A DNA stretch of 64,000 nt from Bacillota bacterium (lineage in GTDB: Bacteria > Bacillota > Clostridia > Christensenellales > Aristaeellaceae), in the NCBI GenBank assembly GCA_023459275.1, contig JAEWVC010000019.1:101017-165016 (forward strand). Direction: 5' to 3'. The translations under genes and the position numbers were made by a program. How positions within the stretch are numbered: position 1 is the first letter of the stretch; each line of letters starts with the position of its first letter. Below the pieces are notes generated by a model, which saw nothing but the letters and a program-made list of their open reading frames with translations, did not search any database and had not been told where the DNA came from. Positions 33,600-42,325 of this stretch are shown piece by piece.

Positions 33600-35186
33600 T
33601 CAGGTTTCCACTACGTTCATGGCGCTCACCAGATCCTCGATCTCCCGCTTGTTCACCAGGATGCCGGTTTCCCCGTTGAACGATGCCTGGTAGAAGCTTG
33701 CGTCATAGGGGTAGAGGGTCAGGGTCATTTCCGGGTAGGCGGCCGTGTTCCGGTGGAAGATCACAGTCATGTAGGGTTCGCCCGCGGGCGCTTTGTCCGT
33801 TGCGGCGTCCCGCTCAAGACCGATGAGCGCCTTGTAGAAATCCTTGAAGGTGGTCTCACCGATCTCTGTGCCGTCCTTGGTGTACACCACATTGGCGGTG
33901 GTCTTGCCGTCGTCGCCCGTCACGGTGGAACGCGCGATGGCATATTCGTTCGTCTGCCCGTTCATGGCTACGGTCAGGCTATCCACGGTGTCGATGGAGA
34001 TCAGCGCGAACTGGTTCGGAATCAGGTTTTCAAGCGACAGCGCCGTCAGCTTCCCATACGCATCCGCGCTGATTGTAAACACGCGGGTGGATTGGGAATG
34101 GCGCATATACCAGGAACCGTCCTCCGCCTTGCCGCCCAGATAGATGACCAGTTCCTTGGGCTCCGTGACCGTAATGGCCTCCGTGGCCGGCGTGGGGCTG
34201 GGCGTGGCTTCCAAAGCCGCGGTCTCCCCGCCTGCTATGGCTTCCGGCGATGCGGTCTCCGGCGCCGCGGTTGCTTCCGGCGCGGGACCGAGCGTCGCGT
34301 TGGGATCGGGGGTGCCGGTGGCCTTGGGCACAATCTCCGTGTGGGAAATGGTGTAATCCACGGTGATCACCGCCGAGGGGTTATCAAGCCCCCAGGCTCC
34401 CAGCTCCTCCGGGGCGGCGCTGTACTCCACGGTGCTCTTGACGGCGGTGCCCGTCACGCTTTCAAGATAGGCGCTCACCTTTTCAGCGTCCAGGGGCGTT
34501 TCGCTCCCGTCCGCGCCCTGGGCGAACCAGGTATACAGGCTGGAATAAGAGTTTTCATTCCCGCCGGCGTATTCGGCCAGCGTCAGGTTCTGGTCACCGG
34601 CGGTGTAGGCAAGCTTCCCGATGGTGGATTTGTCGATGGTTGGGAAGTCTTCATCCGCAATCAGGCCATACAGCTTGTAGCTGAATTTGGCCGCCAGGGA
34701 GGAAGCCACCATGTACACGGTGGGGCTCCCTTCCACATAGGCGTAGGTCTCGCCGGTGACGCTGTTCTTGTCGCCCAGGTACAGGGTGGAGGCTGTGCCG
34801 TCGTTCAGCGTAGCGGTCACGGTAATGGCCGGCTCCTTTAGGCCGTACTCCTCCGCCTGGTCCAGGGTGTCGGACACCGTGCGGCTGGCGGTGATGCTCT
34901 TGAGCGCGCTCACCATGGCGGTGACCAGGCTTTCCTTGAGGGGGAAATTGGTGTCGTCTGCATAGTGCCAGGCGTCGTCCGCTTTTTCAAACCGCAGCGT
35001 CTCCCCCTGGTAGGTATAGGCGAGCGCTGTCAGGTTGTCCGTATCAAGGGCGAGGACGACGGGTTTTTCTTCCGTCGTTTTCTCCGCAGCCTCCTTGGCG
35101 TCATTGACGCTCTTGAGGATCAGGGTGCCCGCTACGAAAACGGCAAGGACCGCGGTGAGCACAAGCAGCCGCTTTCCTCTTTTCAT
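33600..35186 (-). CDS. DUF4340-domain protein of a Gld-type ABC exporter
   Basis: 528 residues from ATG 35186, which shares a base with the stop of the upstream gene (TGATG). One N-terminal membrane segment (about 7-24) is followed by a large extracellular domain made of repeated beta-rich units (LTALAYTYQGETLRFEKADDAWHYADD near the start), the DUF4340 pattern. A Pro/Ala/Thr-rich insert occupies the middle (about residues 330-390). DUF4340 proteins are found downstream of GldG homologs and are thought to be accessory parts of the complex. Last gene of the four-gene operon. Confidence 0.87.
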   Translation of the reverse strand: MKRGKRLLVLTAVLAVFVAGTLILKSVNDAKEAAEKTTEEKPVVLALDTDNLTALAYTYQGETLRFEKADDAWHYADDTNFPLKESLVTAMVSALKSITASRTVSDTLDQAEEYGLKEPAITVTATLNDGTASTLYLGDKNSVTGETYAYVEGSPTVYMVASSLAAKFSYKLYGLIADEDFPTIDKSTIGKLAYTAGDQNLTLAEYAGGNENSYSSLYTWFAQGADGSETPLDAEKVSAYLESVTGTAVKSTVEYSAAPEELGAWGLDNPSAVITVDYTISHTEIVPKATGTPDPNATLGPAPEATAAPETASPEAIAGGETAALEATPSPTPATEAITVTEPKELVIYLGGKAEDGSWYMRHSQSTRVFTISADAYGKLTALSLENLIPNQFALISIDTVDSLTVAMNGQTNEYAIARSTVTGDDGKTTANVVYTKDGTEIGETTFKDFYKALIGLERDAATDKAPAGEPYMTVIFHRNTAAYPEMTLTLYPYDASFYQASFNGETGILVNKREIEDLVSAMNVVET

Positions 35187-36661
35187 CAGCGCTTCCTCCT
35201 CTTCACAAAGACGAAGATGCCGATCCCGATCACCACAAGGGGCAGGATGATGGTGATCAAGGCGCCCATCAGCCCGGCCGCACTGCTGGGCACGGTCAGC
35301 CGCTGGCTCATCAGGCTCTTGGAACGGATGGAGATGCTGTTGGCGCGCTCGCACATGAAGCCCAGGGAGTTCAGGAACAGGTCCTGATTGGCGCCGGACA
35401 CCATCTGGTCGATGCTGCTGTCCAGGAACTGGCTGGTGCTGAACCAGACGATCTTCGTCTGCTTATCGTCATAGTTCTCCGTAATGGCCACGCCGATGTC
35501 AAAGGGGCCGGCAATATCCCCGCTTTCCTTTTCCAGCGTGGAGCCGTTGGTGACATTGGGCTTTGCGTAAGCGGAATCGGAGGTTTTCAAAAGGCTTGTG
35601 ATGGTCAGGGTGCTGCGGTAGCTGTCCAGGACCTTGATCCCGTGGGCAATGGGCATCAGGGCGTACAGCTTGCCGGTGACCAGCGGCGTGGTGATCTCAT
35701 GGCTCTGGATGTTGGGCAGCAGATAGTGGGAATAATTCCGCAGGGAGTTGTTGGAGTTGCCTTCCACCACCAGGCCGTTCACCGCCTGAACGCCGTAATT
35801 TTCCATCAGTTTGGCCAGCACGGGCATTTCCTTCTGGCCGTAGTCGGTAAGCAGCAGCATATGCCCGCCGTTTTCCAGATATTTCAGGATCATGTCCGCC
35901 TCGTCCTGGCTCAGATCGGAGGTGGGGGCATAGATCAGCAGGCAGTCGGCGTCCTCCGGCACGGCGTCCAGGGAAAGCAGGCTCAGGGACTTCAGCGTCA
36001 TGTTTTCCTTCTTTACCGCGCTGCTCAAGTCGCCGGAAAGCTCCGTCTCGCCGTGGCCGCTCAATGCGTACACAACAGGCAGCGTTTCGCTGGTCACATA
36101 GTCGATGGCGCTGGTCAGTGCGTTTTCACCGTCGAAGCTGGTGTCCACGCTGCCGTTGTAATAGTAGTTGGAGTAGTCCTCCACATAGATCTCGCTGTTT
36201 TTGATCACCTGGCTGCGAAGCTCGCTCTTGACGATAACGCTGTTGCCGTCCAGCGTGTCGCTGGTGAACTCCTTGGTGAAGTTGGGCGAGGTCACGGGGT
36301 CCACATCCGTAACGGTGATCTTGTCGCTCAGCGCCTTATAGCGGGAGAGCATCTCGCTGATGGTCTTGTCCTCCTGCCCGCTCTGCGCCACCAGGTATAA
36401 GGTGACATCCGTTTTCAGGTTTTGCAGAACGTCGGTGGTCTGCTGGGATAAGGTGAAAAGCTGCTGGCCGGTGGTATCAAACTTGGTGTAGATGGAGGGA
36501 ATCTGCCCCACAAACAGGTTCACCGCGATCACGGCAGCCACCAGGATCAGAGAAACCAGGATCGTGTATCCGCCGCTTTTGAAGGCCCTGGTCTGAAAGG
36601 ACGAACCGCGCCGCCTGGCTTCCCCGGAAGTTTCTTGGGGACCCTTTTTAAGCCATTTCAT
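35186..36661 (-). CDS. GldG-like ABC transporter auxiliary protein
   Basis: 491 residues with one membrane segment near the N-terminus (about 32-52), an extracellular domain of about 380 residues and a second membrane segment at the C-terminus (LIGALITIILPLVVIGIGIFVFVKRRKR region). The external part contains the GldG/ABC-2-associated domain (VYALSGHGETELSGDL and LLLTDYGQ). In Flavobacteria GldFG with GldA forms a gliding or secretion ABC complex; in Clostridia the same set has no known substrate. AAAGGAGG precedes the ATG. Confidence 0.87.
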   Translation of the reverse strand: MKWLKKGPQETSGEARRRGSSFQTRAFKSGGYTILVSLILVAAVIAVNLFVGQIPSIYTKFDTTGQQLFTLSQQTTDVLQNLKTDVTLYLVAQSGQEDKTISEMLSRYKALSDKITVTDVDPVTSPNFTKEFTSDTLDGNSVIVKSELRSQVIKNSEIYVEDYSNYYYNGSVDTSFDGENALTSAIDYVTSETLPVVYALSGHGETELSGDLSSAVKKENMTLKSLSLLSLDAVPEDADCLLIYAPTSDLSQDEADMILKYLENGGHMLLLTDYGQKEMPVLAKLMENYGVQAVNGLVVEGNSNNSLRNYSHYLLPNIQSHEITTPLVTGKLYALMPIAHGIKVLDSYRSTLTITSLLKTSDSAYAKPNVTNGSTLEKESGDIAGPFDIGVAITENYDDKQTKIVWFSTSQFLDSSIDQMVSGANQDLFLNSLGFMCERANSISIRSKSLMSQRLTVPSSAAGLMGALITIILPLVVIGIGIFVFVKRRKR

Positions 36662-36679
36662 CGTACGTTCCTCCTTTCA

Positions 36680-37546
36680 TCAGCTCCACCTTCTCTTTTC
36701 CACGGACTGCACCGTGAAAAAGACGAAGAGAAGCGTAACAGAGATGAAATAAACGATGGACGTCAGGTCAAACATGCCGTTGACAAAGCTCTCCATGCGG
36801 TCAAAGACGGCCATGGCCCCCATGCCCTTGGCAAGCACGCCATCCAGGGCAGCGGGCTTCCAGGTGTAGAGCAGATAGAGCGGCACATCCACGACCACGG
36901 CAACGAGGACGGCGGTACTCCAGTTTTTCGTCATCAGCCAGATGACCACGCACAGGGCCACGCCAAGGGCCATCAGCGCGATCACGGAAGCCAGCGCCGT
37001 GGAGGACACCAGTGTCTGAAGCCCGGACATGAAGTAGCTCAGAAGCAGCGTGCAGAAGCACAGCACGGCCGCTACGATCTGATTCTCCGTAAGCGAGGAC
37101 ATGAACAGCCCGATGGCCAGCAGCGTGCATCCCAGAAAGAAGAACCCCGCCATGGTGCTGTAGGCCGCCTTCAGGGAGATGGTGCCGTATGCCTGCAAAA
37201 TCAGCGCCGGGTATGCGGAAACAATCAAAAGGGGCACTGCCAGCACCGTCACGATGGCCAGGTATTTGCCCACAACCACATCCGTTACCCGTATGGGCAG
37301 CGAGTACAGCAATTGATCGGTCTTCTGCTTGCGCTCTTCCGCGAACACCCGCATGGTGAGAATGGGCACAACGATCAAAAAGATGAAATCCACATTGTAG
37401 ATGGTATGCTCAAAAAAGGGGCTGCCCTGGCTGAACTGGATCGCAGAGGTAAAGATGCCGAACACCAAAAGGATGAAGGCGATGAACACATAGCCCATCA
37501 TCCCGGTGAAGTATGCCTTCAGCTCGCGTTTATAAATCGCTCCCAT
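36680..37546 (-). CDS. ABC-2 permease (GldF-like)
   Basis: 288 residues with six membrane segments. The opening MGAIYKRELKAYFTGMMGYVFIAFILLVFG and RVFAEERKQKTDQLLYSLP are typical ABC-2/GldF patterns. It forms the membrane channel driven by the ATPase encoded just upstream, whose 3' end it overlaps by 17 bases. GGAGGGAAACGGCG precedes the ATG. Confidence 0.9.
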   Translation of the reverse strand: MGAIYKRELKAYFTGMMGYVFIAFILLVFGIFTSAIQFSQGSPFFEHTIYNVDFIFLIVVPILTMRVFAEERKQKTDQLLYSLPIRVTDVVVGKYLAIVTVLAVPLLIVSAYPALILQAYGTISLKAAYSTMAGFFFLGCTLLAIGLFMSSLTENQIVAAVLCFCTLLLSYFMSGLQTLVSSTALASVIALMALGVALCVVIWLMTKNWSTAVLVAVVVDVPLYLLYTWKPAALDGVLAKGMGAMAVFDRMESFVNGMFDLTSIVYFISVTLLFVFFTVQSVEKRRWS

Positions 37547-38558
37547 CGCCGTTTCCCTCCTTCTGTTTATTGTCCGTTCCTTCCGCGGCGGCCTTCTTTT
37601 CAGGCGGCGCGTTCTCGCCTTGCTTCGCGCCGGTCAATTCCAGGAACACGTCCTCCAGGCTCGCTCTCTTCAGCGTCATGGAAAGGATGGGGCAATGCGC
37701 CTCCGCCATGCGGTAGAAAAGCTCCTCCCGGGGGTCCAGGTCGGCGCTGTAGGCAACGGCCAGCTCCATGGCTCCCTGCTCGCCTTTGGCAGCCGCCATC
37801 TCCTTGACAGAAAGGAAGGGCATGGCGCCGGTGACCTTGCCGATCGCCTCCGCCCCGGCCTTCACCGTCAGGGACAGGGTGTGGCTCTGCATGGCCTCGG
37901 AGCTCAGATTTTCAGGGGTATCGCTGGCCACCAGCCTGCCCCCCGCAATGATCAGCAAATGGTCGCACACCGCGCTGATTTCCTGCATGATGTGGCTGGA
38001 GAGCATTACCGTATGGCTCTTGGCCAGCATCTTGATCAGGTCGCGGATCTCAATGATCTGCTTGGGATCGAGGCCCACGGTAGGCTCGTCCAGAATGATG
38101 ATCTCCGGGTCCCCCAGGATGGCCTGGGCCAGCCCCACCCGCTGCCTATAACCCTTCGACAGGTTCTTGATCAGGCGGTTCTTTACCTCCAGGGTGCCCG
38201 TTTTGCCCAGGGCCTCACGGATCTTTGCATCCCGTTCGCTTCGCGCCACATGCTTGGCCTCGGCCACAAAGCGCAGATAGTCGGTCACCGTCATGTCCGG
38301 GTACAGCGGCGGCTGCTCGGGAAGATACCCAATACACTTCTTGGCCTCCAGCGGTTCCTCAAAGATATCATGGCCGTTGACCAGCACCTGCCCCGTCGTG
38401 GCGGCCAGGCATCCGGTCATGATGTTCATGGTGGTGGATTTTCCCGCGCCGTTGGGCCCCAGAAAGCCGTAGATCTTTCCGGGCTCAATGGTGAAATTGA
38501 GATTGTCCACAGCCACCAAGGGACCGTATGCCTTCGTCAAATTCTTGACTTCGATCAA
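37530..38558 (-). CDS. ABC exporter ATPase (GldA/CcmA-like)
   Basis: 342 residues. Walker A GPNGAGKST, signature LSKGYRQRVGLAQAIL, Walker B IIILDEPTVGLDP. After the ATPase core (about 225 residues) comes the DUF4162-type tail common in ABC-2 exporters, followed by a Glu/Lys/Gly-rich end. Starts at TTG 38558 with AAGGAGAGGG in front. First gene of the exporter operon. Confidence 0.92.
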   Translation of the reverse strand: MIEVKNLTKAYGPLVAVDNLNFTIEPGKIYGFLGPNGAGKSTTMNIMTGCLAATTGQVLVNGHDIFEEPLEAKKCIGYLPEQPPLYPDMTVTDYLRFVAEAKHVARSERDAKIREALGKTGTLEVKNRLIKNLSKGYRQRVGLAQAILGDPEIIILDEPTVGLDPKQIIEIRDLIKMLAKSHTVMLSSHIMQEISAVCDHLLIIAGGRLVASDTPENLSSEAMQSHTLSLTVKAGAEAIGKVTGAMPFLSVKEMAAAKGEQGAMELAVAYSADLDPREELFYRMAEAHCPILSMTLKRASLEDVFLELTGAKQGENAPPEKKAAAEGTDNKQKEGNGDGSDL

Positions 38559-38776
38559 AAAGACCCTCTCCTTTTCACATGATGTCCGGGTGCATTATGA
38601 CGCCGGAATATGAACAAATTTTGACCGATTTATGGATGAATTGAAAAAAACGGTACATTGGGCCTTATTGTCTGTTCTTACAGCTTTTCCAGCCGTACAA
38701 TCGTCATATTTGCGCGCAAGGAAAGGGCCCCGGCCTTTCTTTGGCCGGAGCGGCACCCTTGAAAGACGGTCCGCTT

Positions 38777-39487
38777 TCAGTATGCTTTTGTTTGAGGTTT
38801 TCTATTGCAAGCCTTCTTCCGCAGGCTCATCAGCAGCAAAAGCGCGGCGCCGAGGGCGGCGACCAGGGCGGCTATCAACACGATCCAATAAAAAACGCCG
38901 ATCCCCTCCCCGCCGAGTTTGAACCAGCCAAGCTTTTCATAGTTCAAAAAGAAATAGGGCACCAGGTCCCCGTTGAACCTCATGCCGGTCTGGGACAGTG
39001 CCAGGGCGGCCGCCGCATAGCCAAGGGGCGGGAGCATCCCATACAGCACGTGCCGCTTCCGGCCATGAAACCCGGTGCCGCACAGCAAAAAATCCGCAAG
39101 CGCCAGCAAGGGCGTAACATTGTGCAGAAAGATATTGGCGGGCGAAACCAGATAGCTTGCGGGCATCAGCGGGGCCAGCAGCAGGGCGAACACCGTAAAG
39201 GTAAGCAGGATGGAAACCGTAAAAACAAATTTCAGGGCGTACAGCCCTTGGGGAACGGTATGCCTGCCCTTGGCCGCCGCGTCCAGGGCGAAAAACGCCA
39301 GGCAGACCGCTGCGATGGCCAGGTTGCTCTGGATGGTGAAGTACAGAAAGAGAGAACCGCTGCCCATGAACCCGTCTTCATTCGCCGCCATCTGCAGGCC
39401 GATGCCCGTAAGGCAGCTACATACCGTACCTGCCTTCAACATAAGCCCGGTTATGAATGCCCTATGCGCCCGTGCATCCTCCCCCAT
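38777..39487 (-). CDS. Pr6Pr/FAR-17a-like integral membrane protein
   Basis: 236 residues with about six membrane segments. LFLYFTIQSNLAIAAVCLAF near the N-terminus and the middle LHNVTPLLALADFLLCG match the Pr6Pr family of bacterial membrane proteins (related to animal AIG1/FAR-17a lipid hydrolases). Active-site-like Asn and His residues (HNVTP) are present. GGGAGGGAAAG precedes the ATG. It stands alone next to the repeat-rich region. Confidence 0.75.
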   Translation of the reverse strand: MGEDARAHRAFITGLMLKAGTVCSCLTGIGLQMAANEDGFMGSGSLFLYFTIQSNLAIAAVCLAFFALDAAAKGRHTVPQGLYALKFVFTVSILLTFTVFALLLAPLMPASYLVSPANIFLHNVTPLLALADFLLCGTGFHGRKRHVLYGMLPPLGYAAAALALSQTGMRFNGDLVPYFFLNYEKLGWFKLGGEGIGVFYWIVLIAALVAALGAALLLLMSLRKKACNRKPQTKAY

Positions 39488-39590
39488 CGTCTTTCCCTCC
39501 CGCTGCGGCGGTATTTTCCCATCAGACAGACATGCGTACCCCTTTACATTCTATGCCGTTTCACAACATTGAAGTTTTTGAAGCAGGGTA

Positions 39591-39624
39591 CGGGGAGGAA
39601 CTTTTTATATAGAGTTCCTCCCCG
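39591..39624. repeat. GGGGAGGAACTTTTT hairpin repeat, inverted copy
   Basis: CGGGGAGGAACT (39591-39602) pairs with AGTTCCTCCCCG (39613-39624) over a T/A loop. It is preceded by GAAGTTTTTGAAGCAGGGTA, the reverse of the trailing bases seen at 3984 and 40059, so it is the same repeat in the other orientation. Confidence 0.7.
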
Positions 39625-39830
39625 CCCCGGTAACAATCCCCTCGTGCCTTCCCAGGGAGCCTTCCTTGGCGCATTTCATCCCCAGGGTAACGCCCCCCGC
39701 CATTCCCCCATGCCAGGGAGAAATCATGGCGAATCCCGGCCGGCTTGCCACCGGCGTTATCGTACCGCTCTCCTGCTTTCCGAATAGATGTCTGATTGCT
39801 TTCTCATTATACTGCTTCGGGGCCGTGCTC

Positions 39831-39990
39831 ATACTATTGGAAAATATTATTTCGTCCATGGCGGCGAGGGATTTTCGATGCAGGGCTAGGAACCGGAGCG
39901 AGGCGTAGCAGCGCTACGCTGAGCGGAAGACGACACAGCCCTGCGCGAAAAGAACCGTCGCAACGACGAAATAATGTTTGGAAATAGTAT
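39831..39990. mobile_element. 160-bp MITE-like inverted-repeat element, copy 2
   Basis: Same length, termini (39831-39856 and 39965-39990) and internal order as 22484-22643. Where copy 1 has GCAGGAC/GTCCTGC, this copy has GCAGGGC/GCCCTGC, so the stem is kept by paired changes. The central GCGTAGC-AGC-GCTACGC is identical in both. Inserted in non-coding DNA. Confidence 0.75.
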
Positions 39991-40020
39991 CACAAGTGGA
40001 TGGGGAACGCGCACAAAGAA

Positions 40021-40058
40021 GCGGGAAGGGGGCTTTTTAAAAAAAGTCCCCTTCCCGC
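40021..40058. repeat. GGGGAGGGAACTTTTT-type hairpin repeat, copy 3
   Basis: Arms 40021-40038 and 40041-40058 pair with a single G-T wobble; the trailing ACCCATC, A run and ACTT match the copy at 3946. It lies 30 bases after the inverted-repeat element and downstream of the minus-strand thioredoxin-reductase-like gene, where it can act as terminator. Confidence 0.75.
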
Positions 40059-40132
40059 ACCCATCCCCAAAAAACTTCATTCATTTGATTTCAAGATGTC
40101 ACCGCTCCCGCAACTGCCGCAAAAGAGGAGGC

Positions 40133-40156
40133 GTAGGGCGGGTGCTTGCCTTCGCC
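40133..40156. repeat. Degenerate GTAGGGCGGGGGCTTGCCC hairpin
   Basis: GTAGGGCGGGTGCTTGCCTTCGCC is a worn copy of the family seen at 47622, 47682, 53839 and 60073. Confidence 0.5.
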
Positions 40157-40181
40157 GAGCGGTCATCCCGCAGGAAGCCTG

Positions 40182-41423
40182 TCAGCCTTTGCAGTTACAC
40201 TGCTTTACCAGTTCATCCAGTGCATCGCCGCAGATAGCATCGCAGTTCAAGCAGCCCACGATCTTGTTATCCTTGATCACGGTCACGCAGGGCGTCTCAC
40301 AGACATTCAGCCGCTGGGCGATACCGTTGGACTTATACACGTCCGCCTTGATGAGCTTCAGGTCGCAGTGGCACTGGCCGTACTGCTCCATTTCGCCCAA
40401 AAGCTCCCGGTCTCCCGCGACTGCCGCATTGTACACGTACACCAGGCGGGTGTCCTCGCCCATGACCTGGTTTTTGAACATTTCGCTTTCCGCGATGTAT
40501 TTCTCCGCCGCGTAACCGGCGATGGCGCCGTCGCCCACAGCGGTGGCCACCTGCTTCAGGAACTTATCCCGCACATCGCCGGCGCAGAACACGCCGGGGA
40601 TCTTTGTTTCCATGCGCTCGTTGGTGATCACGTACCCGCCGCGGGTCATGTCGATCATGCCGCGGAACAGCTCCGTGTTGGGCAGGTAGCCGATAAAGAT
40701 AAAGCAGGTATCCACCGGCACATCGTCGATCTCGCCGGTTTTGGAATTCTTCAGCGCCACGGAACGCAGATGCTCTTCATCGCCGCGGAATTCCGCCACA
40801 GTGGTGTTCCACAGAAATTCCATCTTCTCATTCTTGAAGGCCTCGCCCTTGGCGATCTCATTGCAGTCCATGATGCCCTCGTCATGAAGCACGGACACGA
40901 TCACCTTCTTGGCGAACTTCGTCAGGAACATGCCCTCCTCAATGGCCGCGTCGCCGCTGCCAATGACCATCACGGTCTTGCCTGTGTTGGCCGCCGCGTC
41001 GCAGGTGGCGCAGAAGGAGATGCCCTTGTCGTACAGGTACATGTTCTCGTTGGCTGCGCCGGTCAGGCGGGGCTTTCCGCCGGAGGCGATGATGACCACC
41101 TTGCAGTGAAACTCATTGCGGAAGGTTTCCACCACCTTGTCCTCGCCCTCAAGCTGAACGGCCTTCACGTCGGTCAGCTTGAAATCCACCCCGAACTTCT
41201 TGGCCTGCTTGTGGAACAGCTCCATCAGCCCAAGGCCCGTTTCCCCCTCGGGAAATCCGGGATAGTTCTCAATCTCGTTGGTGTAGGTGGCCAGGCCGCC
41301 CACCAGCGCCTTTTCAATGATCAGCGTCTTCAGGCGCGCGCGGCCGCAATAGATGCCGGCGGTCATGCCCGCGGCGCCGCCGCCGATGATGACCACATCA
41401 TAGTTCTCAACCTTTTTTGCCAT
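40182..41423 (-). CDS. Thioredoxin-reductase-like flavoprotein with cysteine-rich thioredoxin-fold tail
   Basis: 413 residues from ATG 41423. Residues 1-315 are a low-molecular-weight thioredoxin reductase fold: GGGAAGMTAGIY (FAD), the redox centre CATC (Cys138/Cys141) and GSGDAA (NAD(P)H). Residues 325-413 look like a thioredoxin fold: a beta-alpha-beta start (RLVYVYNAAVAGD) without the usual CxxC, a VxETPCVTVI cis-proline region, then Cys391-x2-Cys394-x3-Cys398 and a final CNC. Nine cysteines lie after residue 350. It is the last gene of the split-YeeE/TusA operon, so it probably reduces persulfide, thiosulfate-sulfur or selenium species carried by TusA. Confidence 0.85.
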   Translation of the reverse strand: MAKKVENYDVVIIGGGAAGMTAGIYCGRARLKTLIIEKALVGGLATYTNEIENYPGFPEGETGLGLMELFHKQAKKFGVDFKLTDVKAVQLEGEDKVVETFRNEFHCKVVIIASGGKPRLTGAANENMYLYDKGISFCATCDAAANTGKTVMVIGSGDAAIEEGMFLTKFAKKVIVSVLHDEGIMDCNEIAKGEAFKNEKMEFLWNTTVAEFRGDEEHLRSVALKNSKTGEIDDVPVDTCFIFIGYLPNTELFRGMIDMTRGGYVITNERMETKIPGVFCAGDVRDKFLKQVATAVGDGAIAGYAAEKYIAESEMFKNQVMGEDTRLVYVYNAAVAGDRELLGEMEQYGQCHCDLKLIKADVYKSNGIAQRLNVCETPCVTVIKDNKIVGCLNCDAICGDALDELVKQCNCKG

Positions 41424-41442
41424 GACACTCGGTTCCTTCCAT

Positions 41443-41991
41443 CTACATGAAGAATTTCGCCAGCAGCTTGCTGCCGATGAATGCGCCCACCAGCAGGAAC
41501 AGCGCGAACACCCAGCCCGACAGGGACAGGGAGGCGATGCCGCTGTACAGGGCACCAATATTGCAGCCGCCGGCCAGCCGGGCGCCATAGCCCATGAGCA
41601 GTCCGCCAAGCACCGCTGCGACCACCTGCTTTATGGATTTGATCTTCTTGAATTTGAACTGGGACGCCAGCAGCGCGGCCAGCAGCGCGCCTGCGATGAT
41701 GCCGAAATTCAGCATGGTGCCGGTGTGGCTCAGGATGCCGGCGTCCAGGGTGTTCTGCGCCCCCGCGGAAGAAAAGTAGTACCACTTGTCCACGCTTCCG
41801 CCAAACAGCCTGTACAGCCATGCGCCCCAGGTCGCAAACGTGCCGGACACACCCCAGGGGTTGCCTGAGGTCGCGAGCAGCGCGATCTGCATGATGGACA
41901 GAAGCACGGCACCGGTGATATAGGTAAAGGGATTCTTGAAAATCATCTTATAATAGCGGTTTTTGCTGATCTTCTCCCAGAACTGCTTCAC
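41443..41991 (-). CDS. YeeE/YedE transporter, second half as a separate protein
   Basis: 182 residues from GTG 41991, about five membrane segments. It carries the family motif GARLAGGCNIGALYSGI with Cys143. Full-length YeeE (about 330-400 residues) has two such half-modules; here the other half is the separate gene at 42326-43015. Structural work on the Spirochaeta YeeE (TsuA) showed that paired cysteines in these motifs pass thiosulfate through the protein; YedE relatives are linked to selenium. Ends in the operon 20 bases before the flavoprotein gene. Confidence 0.83.
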   Translation of the reverse strand: MKQFWEKISKNRYYKMIFKNPFTYITGAVLLSIMQIALLATSGNPWGVSGTFATWGAWLYRLFGGSVDKWYYFSSAGAQNTLDAGILSHTGTMLNFGIIAGALLAALLASQFKFKKIKSIKQVVAAVLGGLLMGYGARLAGGCNIGALYSGIASLSLSGWVFALFLLVGAFIGSKLLAKFFM

Positions 41992-42053
41992 AGTTTCCCT
42001 ACCTTCCTTTCCTGGGGGTCAGGACATCATGGCCTGACGGAGGCGGACGGCCC

Positions 42054-42275
42054 TCACTTTTCGATGATGACGTCCCACTCGCCGTCGTCCACTTCTTCCA
42101 CTTCCACGTTGAAGCCCTGCTTGCGGGCCCATTCGGGCACGTTCTTCATGGCGCAGCTATGGTCGATATGCACCACCAGGGTATCGCCGGACTTGAGGGA
42201 CGCCATTTTCTTTTCCGTCTTCATCAAGGGCACCGGGCAAGCCTCGCCCAAGCAATCCAATTCGTATTCCGCCAT
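42054..42275 (-). CDS. TusA-family sulfur carrier protein, copy 1
   Basis: 73 residues with AAAGGAGG in front. The LDCLGEACPVPLMKT block has the TusA CPxP active-site cysteine (Cys13) plus an upstream Cys8. TusA proteins accept sulfur (or selenium) as a persulfide and hand it on. It lies between the two halves of the YeeE transporter, as YeeD/TsuB accompanies TsuA, so it probably receives sulfur entering through the channel. Confidence 0.92.
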   Translation of the reverse strand: MAEYELDCLGEACPVPLMKTEKKMASLKSGDTLVVHIDHSCAMKNVPEWARKQGFNVEVEEVDDGEWDVIIEK

Positions 42276-42325
42276 TTTGTTTGTCCTCCTTTATTGTCGA
42301 TTCCCGTATGACAAACGGACAGGGA

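Larger units (their letters stand above)
39488..40181. other. 694-bp gene-free, repeat-rich region
   Basis: No credible gene. It contains two copies of the GGGGAGGAACTTTTT hairpin repeat (39591 and 40021), one 160-bp inverted-repeat element (39831-39990) and a worn GTAGGGCGGG hairpin (40133), all between the Pr6Pr-like gene and the thioredoxin-reductase-like gene. Short open frames here run through repeats and lack ribosome sites. Confidence 0.7.
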
